DNA from: Deltaproteobacteria bacterium
Lineage (GTDB): Bacteria; Desulfobacterota; Binatia; DP-6
Length of the DNA stretch: 61,072 nt
Assembly (NCBI GenBank): GCA_005879795.1
Contig: VBKJ01000136.1
Span: 1 to 61,072 of the forward strand
Direction: 5' to 3'
Positions 1-6,686 of this stretch are shown here, in pieces. The number at the start of each line of letters is the position of its first letter. The stretch's first letter is position 1. Below the pieces are notes generated by a model, which was given only the letters and a program-made list of their open reading frames with translations, made no database searches and was not told the origin of the DNA. Made by a program: the position numbers and the translations under genes.

Positions 1-204
1 CTCGGCCCCGGCGCGTTCAACTTCATGCCCGCGAAGATGGTCCACGAGGTCTGGCTCCCCGCGGGCTCGTTGACGTTCATCACCGTCGATCGAGCTTGGG
101 ACATCAACTGGGTGGAAGGACCGTCCACGGCGGCAGACCTGGCGGCGTCACCGTCGCGGCGGGCTCATCGACGCCGGCCTCCTCACGCCGCCCCTCGAAC
201 TTGA
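1..204 (+). CDS. C-terminal fragment of a cupin-like protein (cut by window start)
   Basis: The reading frame is open from base 1 and stops at 202-204. It reads LGPGAFNFMPAKMVHEVW and continues through a segment containing WDINWVEGP. A glycine-proline turn, then FMPAKMVHEVW with a His, then a hydrophobic strand and WDINW, resembles the second half of a small single-domain cupin that guards a metal or ligand with a His. The last 25 residues are Arg/Pro-rich and look unlike a cupin end, so the native stop may have been lost by a small frameshift. Family assignment is tentative because the N-terminal half lies outside the window. Confidence 0.5.
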   Translation, partial: LGPGAFNFMPAKMVHEVWLPAGSLTFITVDRAWDINWVEGPSTAADLAASPSRRAHRRRPPHAAPRT

Positions 205-550
205 GAGGGTCCTACAAGGGCGAGCATTTCACCGCGCGCGTCGACGCGGACGGCCCGCTTCCGCTTGCCCGCCCGTGCTGTCCACGCCGAGCATCGCAGC
301 GCACTTCATCAGCATGATCCGGTAACAGCCCGCGATGGTGGTCAAGGTTTCGAGCATTCGCCGCAGCGAGGACTCAAACAGGGAATTGGGCACCGCACAA
401 CCGCTGCAAGCGGGCGACAAGGCAAGCGCCCGCGAGGGGTTTTCGGCGCGCCCCGGTCTGTCAGTCAGACGTCCGAGGACCACCGCGCCCGGCTGCGAGG
501 GTGCTCATTGTCAATGGCCTCGGGACACGGTACTCAAGGATCCGACGGCA
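205..550. other. Non-coding stretch with no recognised gene
   Basis: About 345 bases between the cupin-like tail and the next start codon. Open frames here have Arg/Pro/Gly-rich composition with no signal peptide, motif or ribosome binding site. It presumably holds the promoter of the secreted protein that begins at 551. I see no convincing terminator hairpin or RNA gene. Confidence 0.4.
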
Positions 551-1264
551 ATGCCCACGCCCCGGCGTTTCGGCGCGCTCACCCTGTTCACGGCCGTGGT
601 ATTGGCGGCAGGGGCACGACCGGCGGCGGGGAAGCTCTGCCCGTACGGGCGCTTCACCCTCACCCCCAAGAACTTGCCCGCCGTCGCGATGGTCCTCCAG
701 CTCGACGGGAACGGGGCGACGCTTGAAGGCCATTGTGCGGTCACGCCGCTCCGGCCGCGGTCGTACCCCGATGGTGTCCAGCTGCGGATGCGAGCCCGCT
801 GGGGTGCTCCATGCGGCCCGGGCCGTCTCGTCGCGATGCGTGCCCGGTTCGATCCACCGTGCGACACGCTCGTGGGCGTGCTGCGGGCACGCGGCGGCGC
901 CAAGACGCACTTCACCGCGATCCGTATCCCCGAGTGAGGCAAGGGGTACGTCGACGGCGGAGAGACCTGCGACGACGGCAACACCATCGCCGGCGATTGC
1001 TGCGCCGCGGATTGTCAGGCAGAGCCGGGATGCTTCATCCAGTGCGAGCGCACCGCCGACTTAAAGTCTGTCTTGCTGTGCGTGCGCCAGCCGGGGCAGT
1101 GCGATGGCTTGGGCGCATGCTGGCCCATCCGGTACGCGTACCTGCCCTCGTACGATCCGTGTGCCGACGGGCCTGTGTGCGGATGTGATGACAGGAGCTA
1201 CGTGAACTCGTGCGATGCCTGGGCGGTCGGGGTGACCGTGCAACGACCGGGGGCGTGCTCGTAG
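551..1264 (+). pseudogene. Secreted Cys-rich repeat plus Kazal-type protein, split by an in-frame TGA
   Basis: ATG at 551 is preceded by AAGGA and opens a signal peptide (MPTPRRFGALTLFTAVVLAA, then GARPAAG). An unrecognised domain of about 100 residues follows. The frame hits TGA at 935-937 and, in the same frame, continues uninterrupted to TAG at 1262-1264. The downstream part begins GKGYVDGGETCDDGN and has GDCCAADC, the Myxococcus-type Cys-rich repeat (DUF4215), whose consensus starts with Cys exactly where the TGA stands (ECGNG...). It ends with a Kazal-like module (PVCGCDDRSYVNSCD). A TGC-to-TGA nonsense change is the simplest reading. A 128-residue truncated product may still be made. 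Recoding of UGA as selenocysteine is possible in principle but no convincing SECIS hairpin is visible. Confidence 0.65.
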
Positions 1265-1461
1265 GAGACCAGGACGGGCGAGGGCGTCCGATTGCTGCCC
1301 GCGGCCGCAGTGCGGCGAGCCGTGCTTCAAGGGCAATCGCTGCGTCTTTCGTAGCGCGGACCAGAAGCGGCGTCGTGGCCTGCAGGTAACGGCTACCGGC
1401 TCTTCTTCTCCGCGACCTGGATCACCCACCGCTGCGTGAGGTGCAGCGGACTCAGTCCGCT

Positions 1462-3057
1462 TCAGTCGCTCGTGTCCGCCAGCGCCGATCGGAGCGCTTC
1501 GCGGCACTCGGGGGAGACTCTCCCGCTGCCCGCCGCCCGGGTCGCCACGGCAAGGGCCCCACGGAGCTGGCGCGCGGCGCGGCCCAGCAGCGCCTCTGCC
1601 GCATGCCCCCCGTGCGCGCCAGCGCGGGCGAGCAGACCCCCCGCTCGCTCGAGCCGCCGCTGGAGCCCCCGGGGCTCCCGCTCACCGCTGCAGGCCACCT
1701 CGATCGCGTCGAGCTGGGCCGCGACCCGCGCCACCGCGGGCTGGAGAAGGTCGCCGGTCGCCGTCGTGCTGCAAGTCGGCGTCAAAGCCCCGCCATTGTA
1801 CGTCGCCAGGATGCTCGCGTCGTGCATCATCGCCCGCTTGGTGGCCGAGCTCGCATCGACGCCGTACGGGAGCTTCCCGGCAAAGTCACTCAAGAGACCA
1901 TCCGCGTCCGCGATGGTGGCGGCGATTGGGGTCGGGTCGGAGCCATTCGCGATGTTGAGCTTGGCTGGGATGAGCTTGCGAGCCAGGAGCAGGCTCGCGT
2001 CACCCCCGACCCGCGCGGTGAGAAGCGTGAGCAGCTCGGCCTGCGAATAGGCTTGGCTGCCGAGTGTGAGCGAGCTGACGGGCCACAGCTCGGGATGGGT
2101 CTTCCAGAATCCCGAGCCCTCCGGGCACTGGTCTGTCGTCGGCGGCGCCGTCGTCGTCGTGGTCGAGATGCTGGTGGTCGCGGTCGGCGACGTCGTGCTC
2201 GACGTCGACGACGAGGTCGTGATCGTCGTTGGCCGAGTCGTAGTGGTCGTCGTTGAGGTGGTCGTGGGTCGCGTGGTGGTGGTCGGGGTCGTCGTGGACG
2301 TCGTGGTGGTCGTTGGCCCCTGTGTCCTCGTGGTGGTGGAAGTGGTCGTCGTGGAAGTGGTTGTCGTGGAACTCGTCGAGCTCGTGGTGGTCGGCGGTCG
2401 AGTCGTCGTCGTTGGCGGCCGAGTCGTCGTCGTTGGCGGCACGGTGGTTGTCGTCGTTGGCGGCCGAGTCGTGGTCGTGCTGGTGGTGGTAGACGGCCGG
2501 GGCCCGGTCGTCGTCGTGGTGCTCGTTGCAATGGTCGTGCTCGTGGTTGACGTGGTGGTCGACCCCGTGCCCGTCACCGACACGCTGCAGCCCGTTCCCG
2601 TCGCCGGGAGGATCGCCACGGAGTTGGTGTCGAAGAGGGTCTTCACCGTAAGGCCGATGGCCGTGGTCGCGCTCGCGGTCGCGGCGACATTGAAGGTGAT
2701 CATGGCGACGCTCACGACGCCCGTCGGCATCGTGAGGCTCGCGCTCTGGAAGGCCGAGATGTTGGTCGTCCCCGGCGTCGGCGTGTTCGTCGTCGGGCTG
2801 CCCGAAAACTGGGCCGTGCTTTCCCCCGCGACCGATGCGACCGTCAGGACGGCGGGATCGTACGTGACGGCGATCTCGTAGGCGCCGAGCGGCGTCGTCC
2901 CGACGTTGATCGCGATCTCGATCCCGAGCTGCGCGCCGGCCTGCACCGTCGCGGGACAGCCGAGAGTCGCCTGCGCCGCCGCGCTCTCCGCCGGCAGGCC
3001 GCCGACCGCGATGCCGAGCGTCAGTAGCACCACCAGGGTCGTCACCAGGGCGCGCAT
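1462..3057 (-). CDS. Secreted cohesin-like protein with Thr-rich linker and GFWKTHP domain
   Basis: A 531-residue exported protein. AAGGAG lies just upstream of the ATG. Order of parts: signal peptide (about 1-28), a cohesin-like beta domain (about 30-165; YEIAVTYDPAVLTVASV is typical of cohesin/dockerin-type or PEP-CTERM-type Ig folds), a linker of about 130 residues made of TTTTRPPTTT and related runs, a domain starting CPEGSGFWKTHPELWP (about 315-435), and an Arg/Ala-rich helical tail with two Cys. The GFWKTHP region is a recurrent uncharacterised module in exported proteins. Location is inferred to be cell surface or extracellular. It is convergent with the split Kazal gene. No catalytic motif is visible. 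Confidence 0.8.
   Translation of the reverse strand: MRALVTTLVVLLTLGIAVGGLPAESAAAQATLGCPATVQAGAQLGIEIAINVGTTPLGAYEIAVTYDPAVLTVASVAGESTAQFSGSPTTNTPTPGTTNISAFQSASLTMPTGVVSVAMITFNVAATASATTAIGLTVKTLFDTNSVAILPATGTGCSVSVTGTGSTTTSTTSTTIATSTTTTTGPRPSTTTSTTTTRPPTTTTTVPPTTTTRPPTTTTRPPTTTSSTSSTTTTSTTTTSTTTRTQGPTTTTTSTTTPTTTTRPTTTSTTTTTTRPTTITTSSSTSSTTSPTATTSISTTTTTAPPTTDQCPEGSGFWKTHPELWPVSSLTLGSQAYSQAELLTLLTARVGGDASLLLARKLIPAKLNIANGSDPTPIAATIADADGLLSDFAGKLPYGVDASSATKRAMMHDASILATYNGGALTPTCSTTATGDLLQPAVARVAAQLDAIEVACSGEREPRGLQRRLERAGGLLARAGAHGGHAAEALLGRAARQLRGALAVATRAAGSGRVSPECREALRSALADTSD
2130..2545. repeat. Low-complexity GTCGT-rich tract encoding the Thr/Pro linker
   Basis: The plus strand is a long run of gtc/gtg/gtt triplets (ACN Thr codons on the minus strand). 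A near-perfect 21-base unit, ggcggccgagtcgtcgtcgtt, recurs several times at about 2394-2470 and encodes TTTTRPP. Such tracts expand and contract by slippage, so linker length probably varies among strains. Confidence 0.8.
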
Positions 3058-3370
3058 GCCTCACTCTCCTTCTCTGTTGGTAAAGCCGACACCGAAGCCG
3101 ATGAAGCTCCTCATTGACATACAAACGGGTCGCAGGGGAAGGCGCAGATGCTAAGGCCCCACGGCGACGCTGCCCTGGACCGTGTGGCCGTCGCTCTCGG
3201 CGAGGAGCCCGTCCGTGGCGATTCGGCCGAAGCGCATGCCGATCGCGGGGCACGCCGTCTGCGTGATGCGGTCGCCGGCGCCGAGCGGGCGCGAGGAGAC
3301 GAGCAAGCGCGACAAGGAGCAGGACCGAGCGCCCGAAGGCGCAGGGTCGCCCGGGCGCGCGATGCAATCC
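3058..3370. other. Upstream region with possible remnant of a small exported gene
   Basis: The 90 bases next to 3057 should hold the promoter and leader of the cohesin-like gene (ribosome site AAGGAG at about 3066). On the minus strand, one frame ending at TAG 3151-3153 reads DRITQTACPAIGMRFGRIAT and ends QGSVAVGP, which looks like real protein. A hydrophobic stretch resembling a signal peptide (VLLLVALARLL) lies just upstream but in another frame. Together they suggest a small exported protein broken by one frameshift. Support is composition only. Confidence 0.3.
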
Positions 3371-4126
3371 TCAGCGCCCGCCGTCGGCCAGCCCGAGCAG
3401 CGCCCGCGTCTCCGGCGCCTGCGGCCGCTCCAGCACCTCGGCGGCCGTCCCGCTCTCCACGATCCGCCCTCCGACCAGTACCACCACCCGATCCGCCACC
3501 CGCCGCGCGAAGGCGATCTCGTGCGTCACGATCACCATCGTCTGCCCGGCGGCGGCGAGATCCCCGACGACGGCCAGCACCTCCCCCACCAGCCGCGGAT
3601 CGAGGGCCGAGGTCGGCTCGTCGAAGAGCATCACCACCGGCTCCATGGCGAGCGCGCGCGCGATCGCCACGCGCTGCTGCTGTCCGCCCGAGAGGGTCGA
3701 CGGGTACGCGTCCGCGTGCTCCGCCAGCCCGACGCGCGCGAGCAGCCCGCGCGCCCGCGCCGCGGCGGCCGTCGCGTCGAGCCCGAGCACCCGCCGCGGC
3801 GCCTCGGTCACGTTCGCGAGCGCGGTCAGGTGCGGGAAGAGGTTGAAGCTCTGGAACACCATGCCGACGCGCGTTCTCACCGCGCGCAGCGCCTCCGCGT
3901 CGGCCCGCTCGCTCATGCCCGGCCGGAGGGCGTGGCCCGCGATCTCGACCTCCCCGGCGGTGAAGGGCGTCAGGTAGTTGAGGGCCCGCAGCAGCGTCGT
4001 CTTCCCGCTCCCCGACGGCCCCACCACCGCCACCACCTCGCCGCCGCGCACCTCGAGGTCGACCCCGCGCAGCACCTCGGTGGCGCCCCGCCGCGTGCAG
4101 AGCCCCCGCGCCGTGACGACGTTCAT
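3371..4126 (-). CDS. Polar amino acid ABC transporter ATP-binding protein (GlnQ/HisP type)
   Basis: A 251-residue cytoplasmic ATPase that would drive amino acid import. Walker A is GPSGSGKTT (about 35-43), the Q-loop is MVFQSFNLFPHLT, the ABC signature is LSGGQQQRVAIARAL, Walker B is VVMLFDEPTSALDP and the switch His is in VTHE. The spacing and FQSFNLFPHLT wording are those of the polar amino acid transport ATPase family. Its ATG overlaps the stop of the upstream permease by 4 bases (ATGA at 4123-4126), which fixes the start and indicates coupling. Substrate cannot be told from the ATPase. Confidence 0.93.
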   Translation of the reverse strand: MNVVTARGLCTRRGATEVLRGVDLEVRGGEVVAVVGPSGSGKTTLLRALNYLTPFTAGEVEIAGHALRPGMSERADAEALRAVRTRVGMVFQSFNLFPHLTALANVTEAPRRVLGLDATAAAARARGLLARVGLAEHADAYPSTLSGGQQQRVAIARALAMEPVVMLFDEPTSALDPRLVGEVLAVVGDLAAAGQTMVIVTHEIAFARRVADRVVVLVGGRIVESGTAAEVLERPQAPETRALLGLADGGR

Positions 4127-5559
4127 GCCGGGGCGGGCGCGAGACGCCGCTCGAGGCGGCGCGCCAGGCGCGAGAGCGGGTAGCTCATCGCCAGGTAGAG
4201 GGCGGCGCACAGCACGCCCGGCCCGAGCCAGCCGCGCACGTCGACCGCCGTGATCGTCATCTGCTTGGTCAGCTCGACGACGGTGATGACCGAGACGAGC
4301 GAGGAGTCCTTCAGGAGCGCGATGAAGTCGTTGGCCACGCCCGGGAGTGCCACGCGCAGCGCCTGCGGCAGCACGATCCGCCTGAGCGCCAGCCAGCGCG
4401 ACATGCCGAGCGCCAGCGCCGCCTCGCTCTGCCCGACGGGCACCGCCTCGAGCCCGGCGCGGTAGAGCTCCGACTCGTAGGCGGCGTAGTTGAGACCGAG
4501 GCCCACGACGGCGGCGGTGAACGCGTCGAGCGTGAGCAGCGGCGCCAGGCCGTAGTAGAGCACGTAGAGCTGGAGCAGCACGGGCGTGCCGCGGAACACC
4601 TCGACGTACACGCCGGCCGCCGCGGCGAGCACGCGTCCTCCGTAGCGGCGCGCGACGCTCAGCACGAGCCCGCCGGCGATCGCGATCGCCATCGCGAGCA
4701 CCGAGATGACGATCGTGAACCCCGCGCCGTGGACGAAGAGCGGGACGTAGGCGAGCGTTCCGGCGGCCGCGGCGGCATCCACCGGCGGCGCGGGGGCGCC
4801 GGCGAGCGTCGCCTGCCGCGCGTCCCACAGCTGCCAGCGCTCGAGGATGCGGCGCAGCTCGCCCTCGCCCGTCGTGGCGGCGAGCGCGCCGTCGACCGCG
4901 GAGAGCAGCTCCGGCTCGCTCGGGCGCAGCGCGATCGCATACACGCCCTCACCGAGCGTCCCGGCGGCGCGCAGCGTCGGGCGCGGGAGGCCGTAGCGGG
5001 CAGCGATGATGTTGTCCAGGAGCACGGCGCGCACCCGCCCGCGCTCGAGGTCGAGGTACGGCTCCTCGACCCCCTCGTAGAGCACCAGCTCGACGCCGGG
5101 CGCGGCGCGCACGAGGTCGAGCGCGAGCGAGCCCTCGAGCGTGCCCACGCGCGCGCCGCGCAGATCGCCGAGGCCGTGCACGGACCGGTCGTCCCGGCGG
5201 ACGACAAGCGTCTCGGTGAACGCGTAGTACGGGCGCGTGAAGGCCACGCGCGCGCGCCGCGCCGGCGTCACCTCGATACCGTTTAGCGCCACGTCGAAGT
5301 CGCCGCGCTCGAGCGACGGGATCAGCGTCTGCCAGTCGTTCTGCACGAACTCGGCGCGCACGCCGAGGCGGCGTGCGAGCGCGTCGGCGATCTCGACCTC
5401 GAAGCCTGTCAGCCGGCGCCCGTCGCGCGGGTCCTGGAAGACGTAGGGCTCGCCGCCCTGCATGTCGCCGCCCCAGCGGAGCGTCCCCCGCGCGCGCAGG
5501 CGCGCGAGCGCATCGTCCGCCGCCGCGGCGCCGGCGGCCGCCATCGTCGCGACGAGCAC
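4123..5559 (-). CDS. Fused substrate-binding protein / permease of a polar amino acid ABC transporter
   Basis: A 478-residue fusion. Residues about 1-20 are a signal or anchor segment. Residues 22-240 form a periplasmic type II binding domain of the family 3 kind (GFEVEIADALARRLG, then NDWQTLIPSLERGDFDVALNG). Residues 265-475 are a HisM/GlnP-type permease with several membrane helices and the ATPase-contact loop EAALALGMSRWLALRRIVLPQA. In most bacteria these are separate proteins. The start is uncertain: GTG at 5559 has no good ribosome site, while a CTG eight codons upstream follows AAGGA and gives a more regular signal peptide (LGWLRGIVLVATMAAAG). The ATPase gene follows with a 4-base overlap, so the two genes suffice for a complete importer. 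Confidence 0.9.
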   Translation of the reverse strand: MLVATMAAAGAAAADDALARLRARGTLRWGGDMQGGEPYVFQDPRDGRRLTGFEVEIADALARRLGVRAEFVQNDWQTLIPSLERGDFDVALNGIEVTPARRARVAFTRPYYAFTETLVVRRDDRSVHGLGDLRGARVGTLEGSLALDLVRAAPGVELVLYEGVEEPYLDLERGRVRAVLLDNIIAARYGLPRPTLRAAGTLGEGVYAIALRPSEPELLSAVDGALAATTGEGELRRILERWQLWDARQATLAGAPAPPVDAAAAAGTLAYVPLFVHGAGFTIVISVLAMAIAIAGGLVLSVARRYGGRVLAAAAGVYVEVFRGTPVLLQLYVLYYGLAPLLTLDAFTAAVVGLGLNYAAYESELYRAGLEAVPVGQSEAALALGMSRWLALRRIVLPQALRVALPGVANDFIALLKDSSLVSVITVVELTKQMTITAVDVRGWLGPGVLCAALYLAMSYPLSRLARRLERRLAPAPA

Positions 5560-5648
5560 GATGCCACGGAGCCAGCCCAGAGCGTCCTTGCTTTAGCGGA
5601 GGGACGGCAGGTGGGCAAGATTTCTCGGCCCGTGCTATGGAGCGCCGC

Positions 5649-6542
5649 ATGCGAACAGCCATCGGAGCGCTCCTGATCGTGCTGGCGGTCGCGCGCGCGG
5701 CGCCCGCCGGTGATGCGACCGGCGCCTTCGCGCCCTACGAGGACCTGCTCGAGGTCCTGGCCGACCTGACCTGGCATCTCAGGGACGACACCTACCGCTT
5801 CCCGCCCCCCAAGGACCCGACCGGCCACGACCTCTACCAGCTCGCGCTCCGCCGCGTCGAGAACTGGGAGAAGCGCTACCCGGGGAGGCTGCGCGACGTG
5901 ACGGGGTTCGCACGCGCCGAGGCGCTCGAGCACCTGGGCGAGTACCAGCCCGCGGCCGACCTCTACCGCCAGGTGGCCGCGCTGCCCTCCCCCCTCGCCG
6001 AGCCCGCGCGCCAGGGCGCGGAGCGGGCCGGGGTCTTCGCGGGAGCCGCGGCGCTCCCCGAGGACGCCCCCGAGGCGGCGGGCGCGCTCGGCGCGCTGCG
6101 CCGGAAGCTCGACGCCTGGGGCACCGTAGTCGCCCGCTACGGGGGGACGCCGTGGGAGCCGGGGGCGCTCGCCGAGGAGGAGCGCCTCGAGGCGACGGCC
6201 GCCCGCCTCGTGGTCGAGCAGCGCCGCGCGCTCGAGGAGGGCCCCACCGCCGCCGAGCGCGCGCTCCGCTTCCTCGTCCAGAAGCACGCCGACTCGAAGG
6301 AGCTCCCGGGCCACATCCTCCGCCTCGCCGATTTCTATGCCGAGCTCGCGCGCGAGTACGTGCAGAGCCACGAGCGCCCGCTCGCCTTCGACGAGGACGA
6401 GTTCGTGCGCCAAGCCGACCGCGCCCTCGACACCTACCGCAAGGTCTCCACCTGGGACGGGGCGCGCGAGAAGCCCGAGGCGCAGGCGCGCTTCGCGGCC
6501 CTCGACGCCTACAAGACGGCGGTGCTGGGGCGGTATCGGTGA
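5649..6542 (+). CDS. Exported helical protein of unknown function, TPR-like
   Basis: A 297-residue protein starting with signal peptide MRTAIGALLIVLAVARAAPAG. ATG at 5649 has GGAG six bases upstream and is preferred over ATG 5637. The mature part is acidic/Arg-rich and almost wholly alpha-helical, with TPR-like helical pairs (YQLALRRVENWEKRYPGRL, AEALEHLGEYQPAADLYRQV). No catalytic motif is seen. Its TGA at 6540-6542 overlaps a GTG of the next gene's frame, and both products are exported helical-repeat proteins. They probably act together in the periplasm or at the outer membrane. I do not recognise a named family. Confidence 0.75.
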   Translation: MRTAIGALLIVLAVARAAPAGDATGAFAPYEDLLEVLADLTWHLRDDTYRFPPPKDPTGHDLYQLALRRVENWEKRYPGRLRDVTGFARAEALEHLGEYQPAADLYRQVAALPSPLAEPARQGAERAGVFAGAAALPEDAPEAAGALGALRRKLDAWGTVVARYGGTPWEPGALAEEERLEATAARLVVEQRRALEEGPTAAERALRFLVQKHADSKELPGHILRLADFYAELAREYVQSHERPLAFDEDEFVRQADRALDTYRKVSTWDGAREKPEAQARFAALDAYKTAVLGRYR

Positions 6543-6581
6543 CCCCGTCGGCCGGCGTGACCGCTCTCGCGGTCGGCCTCC
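6541..6581. repeat. 41-bp repeat copy 1 (hairpin-forming)
   Basis: This is exactly identical to 6646-6686. It contains the perfect hairpin GACCGC-TCTC-GCGGTC flanked by GGCC/GGC arms. It begins on the last two bases of the upstream stop codon. The structure looks like a REP-type intergenic element. Confidence 0.8.
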
Positions 6582-6645
6582 CAATCAGCCGGGGGCCCGT
6601 CCGCTGCTCGCGCGCTGCGCGCGCTCCGCTGCTCCGATGCCCCCG

Positions 6646-6686
6646 GACCCCGTCGGCCGGCGTGACCGCTCTCGCGGTCGGCCTCC
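6646..6686. repeat. 41-bp repeat copy 2 (hairpin-forming)
   Basis: Exact second copy of 6541-6581, offset by 105 bases (35 codons), so the reading frame through both copies is preserved. It contains the likely GTG start (6662) of the downstream exported protein and encodes the first residues VTALAVGL of its signal peptide. Confidence 0.8.

Noticed and set aside
949-985. SECIS-like hairpin after the in-frame TGA at 935
   Set aside because: Only a weak GTCG/CGAC pairing with mismatches is visible; not enough to claim selenocysteine insertion.
2130-2545. CRISPR-like regular repeats
   Set aside because: Units are contiguous coding triplets without spacers.
2066-2881. Long plus-strand valine-rich open frame opposite the cohesin-like gene
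   Set aside because: It is the antisense reading of the Thr-codon linker; low complexity and no start signals.
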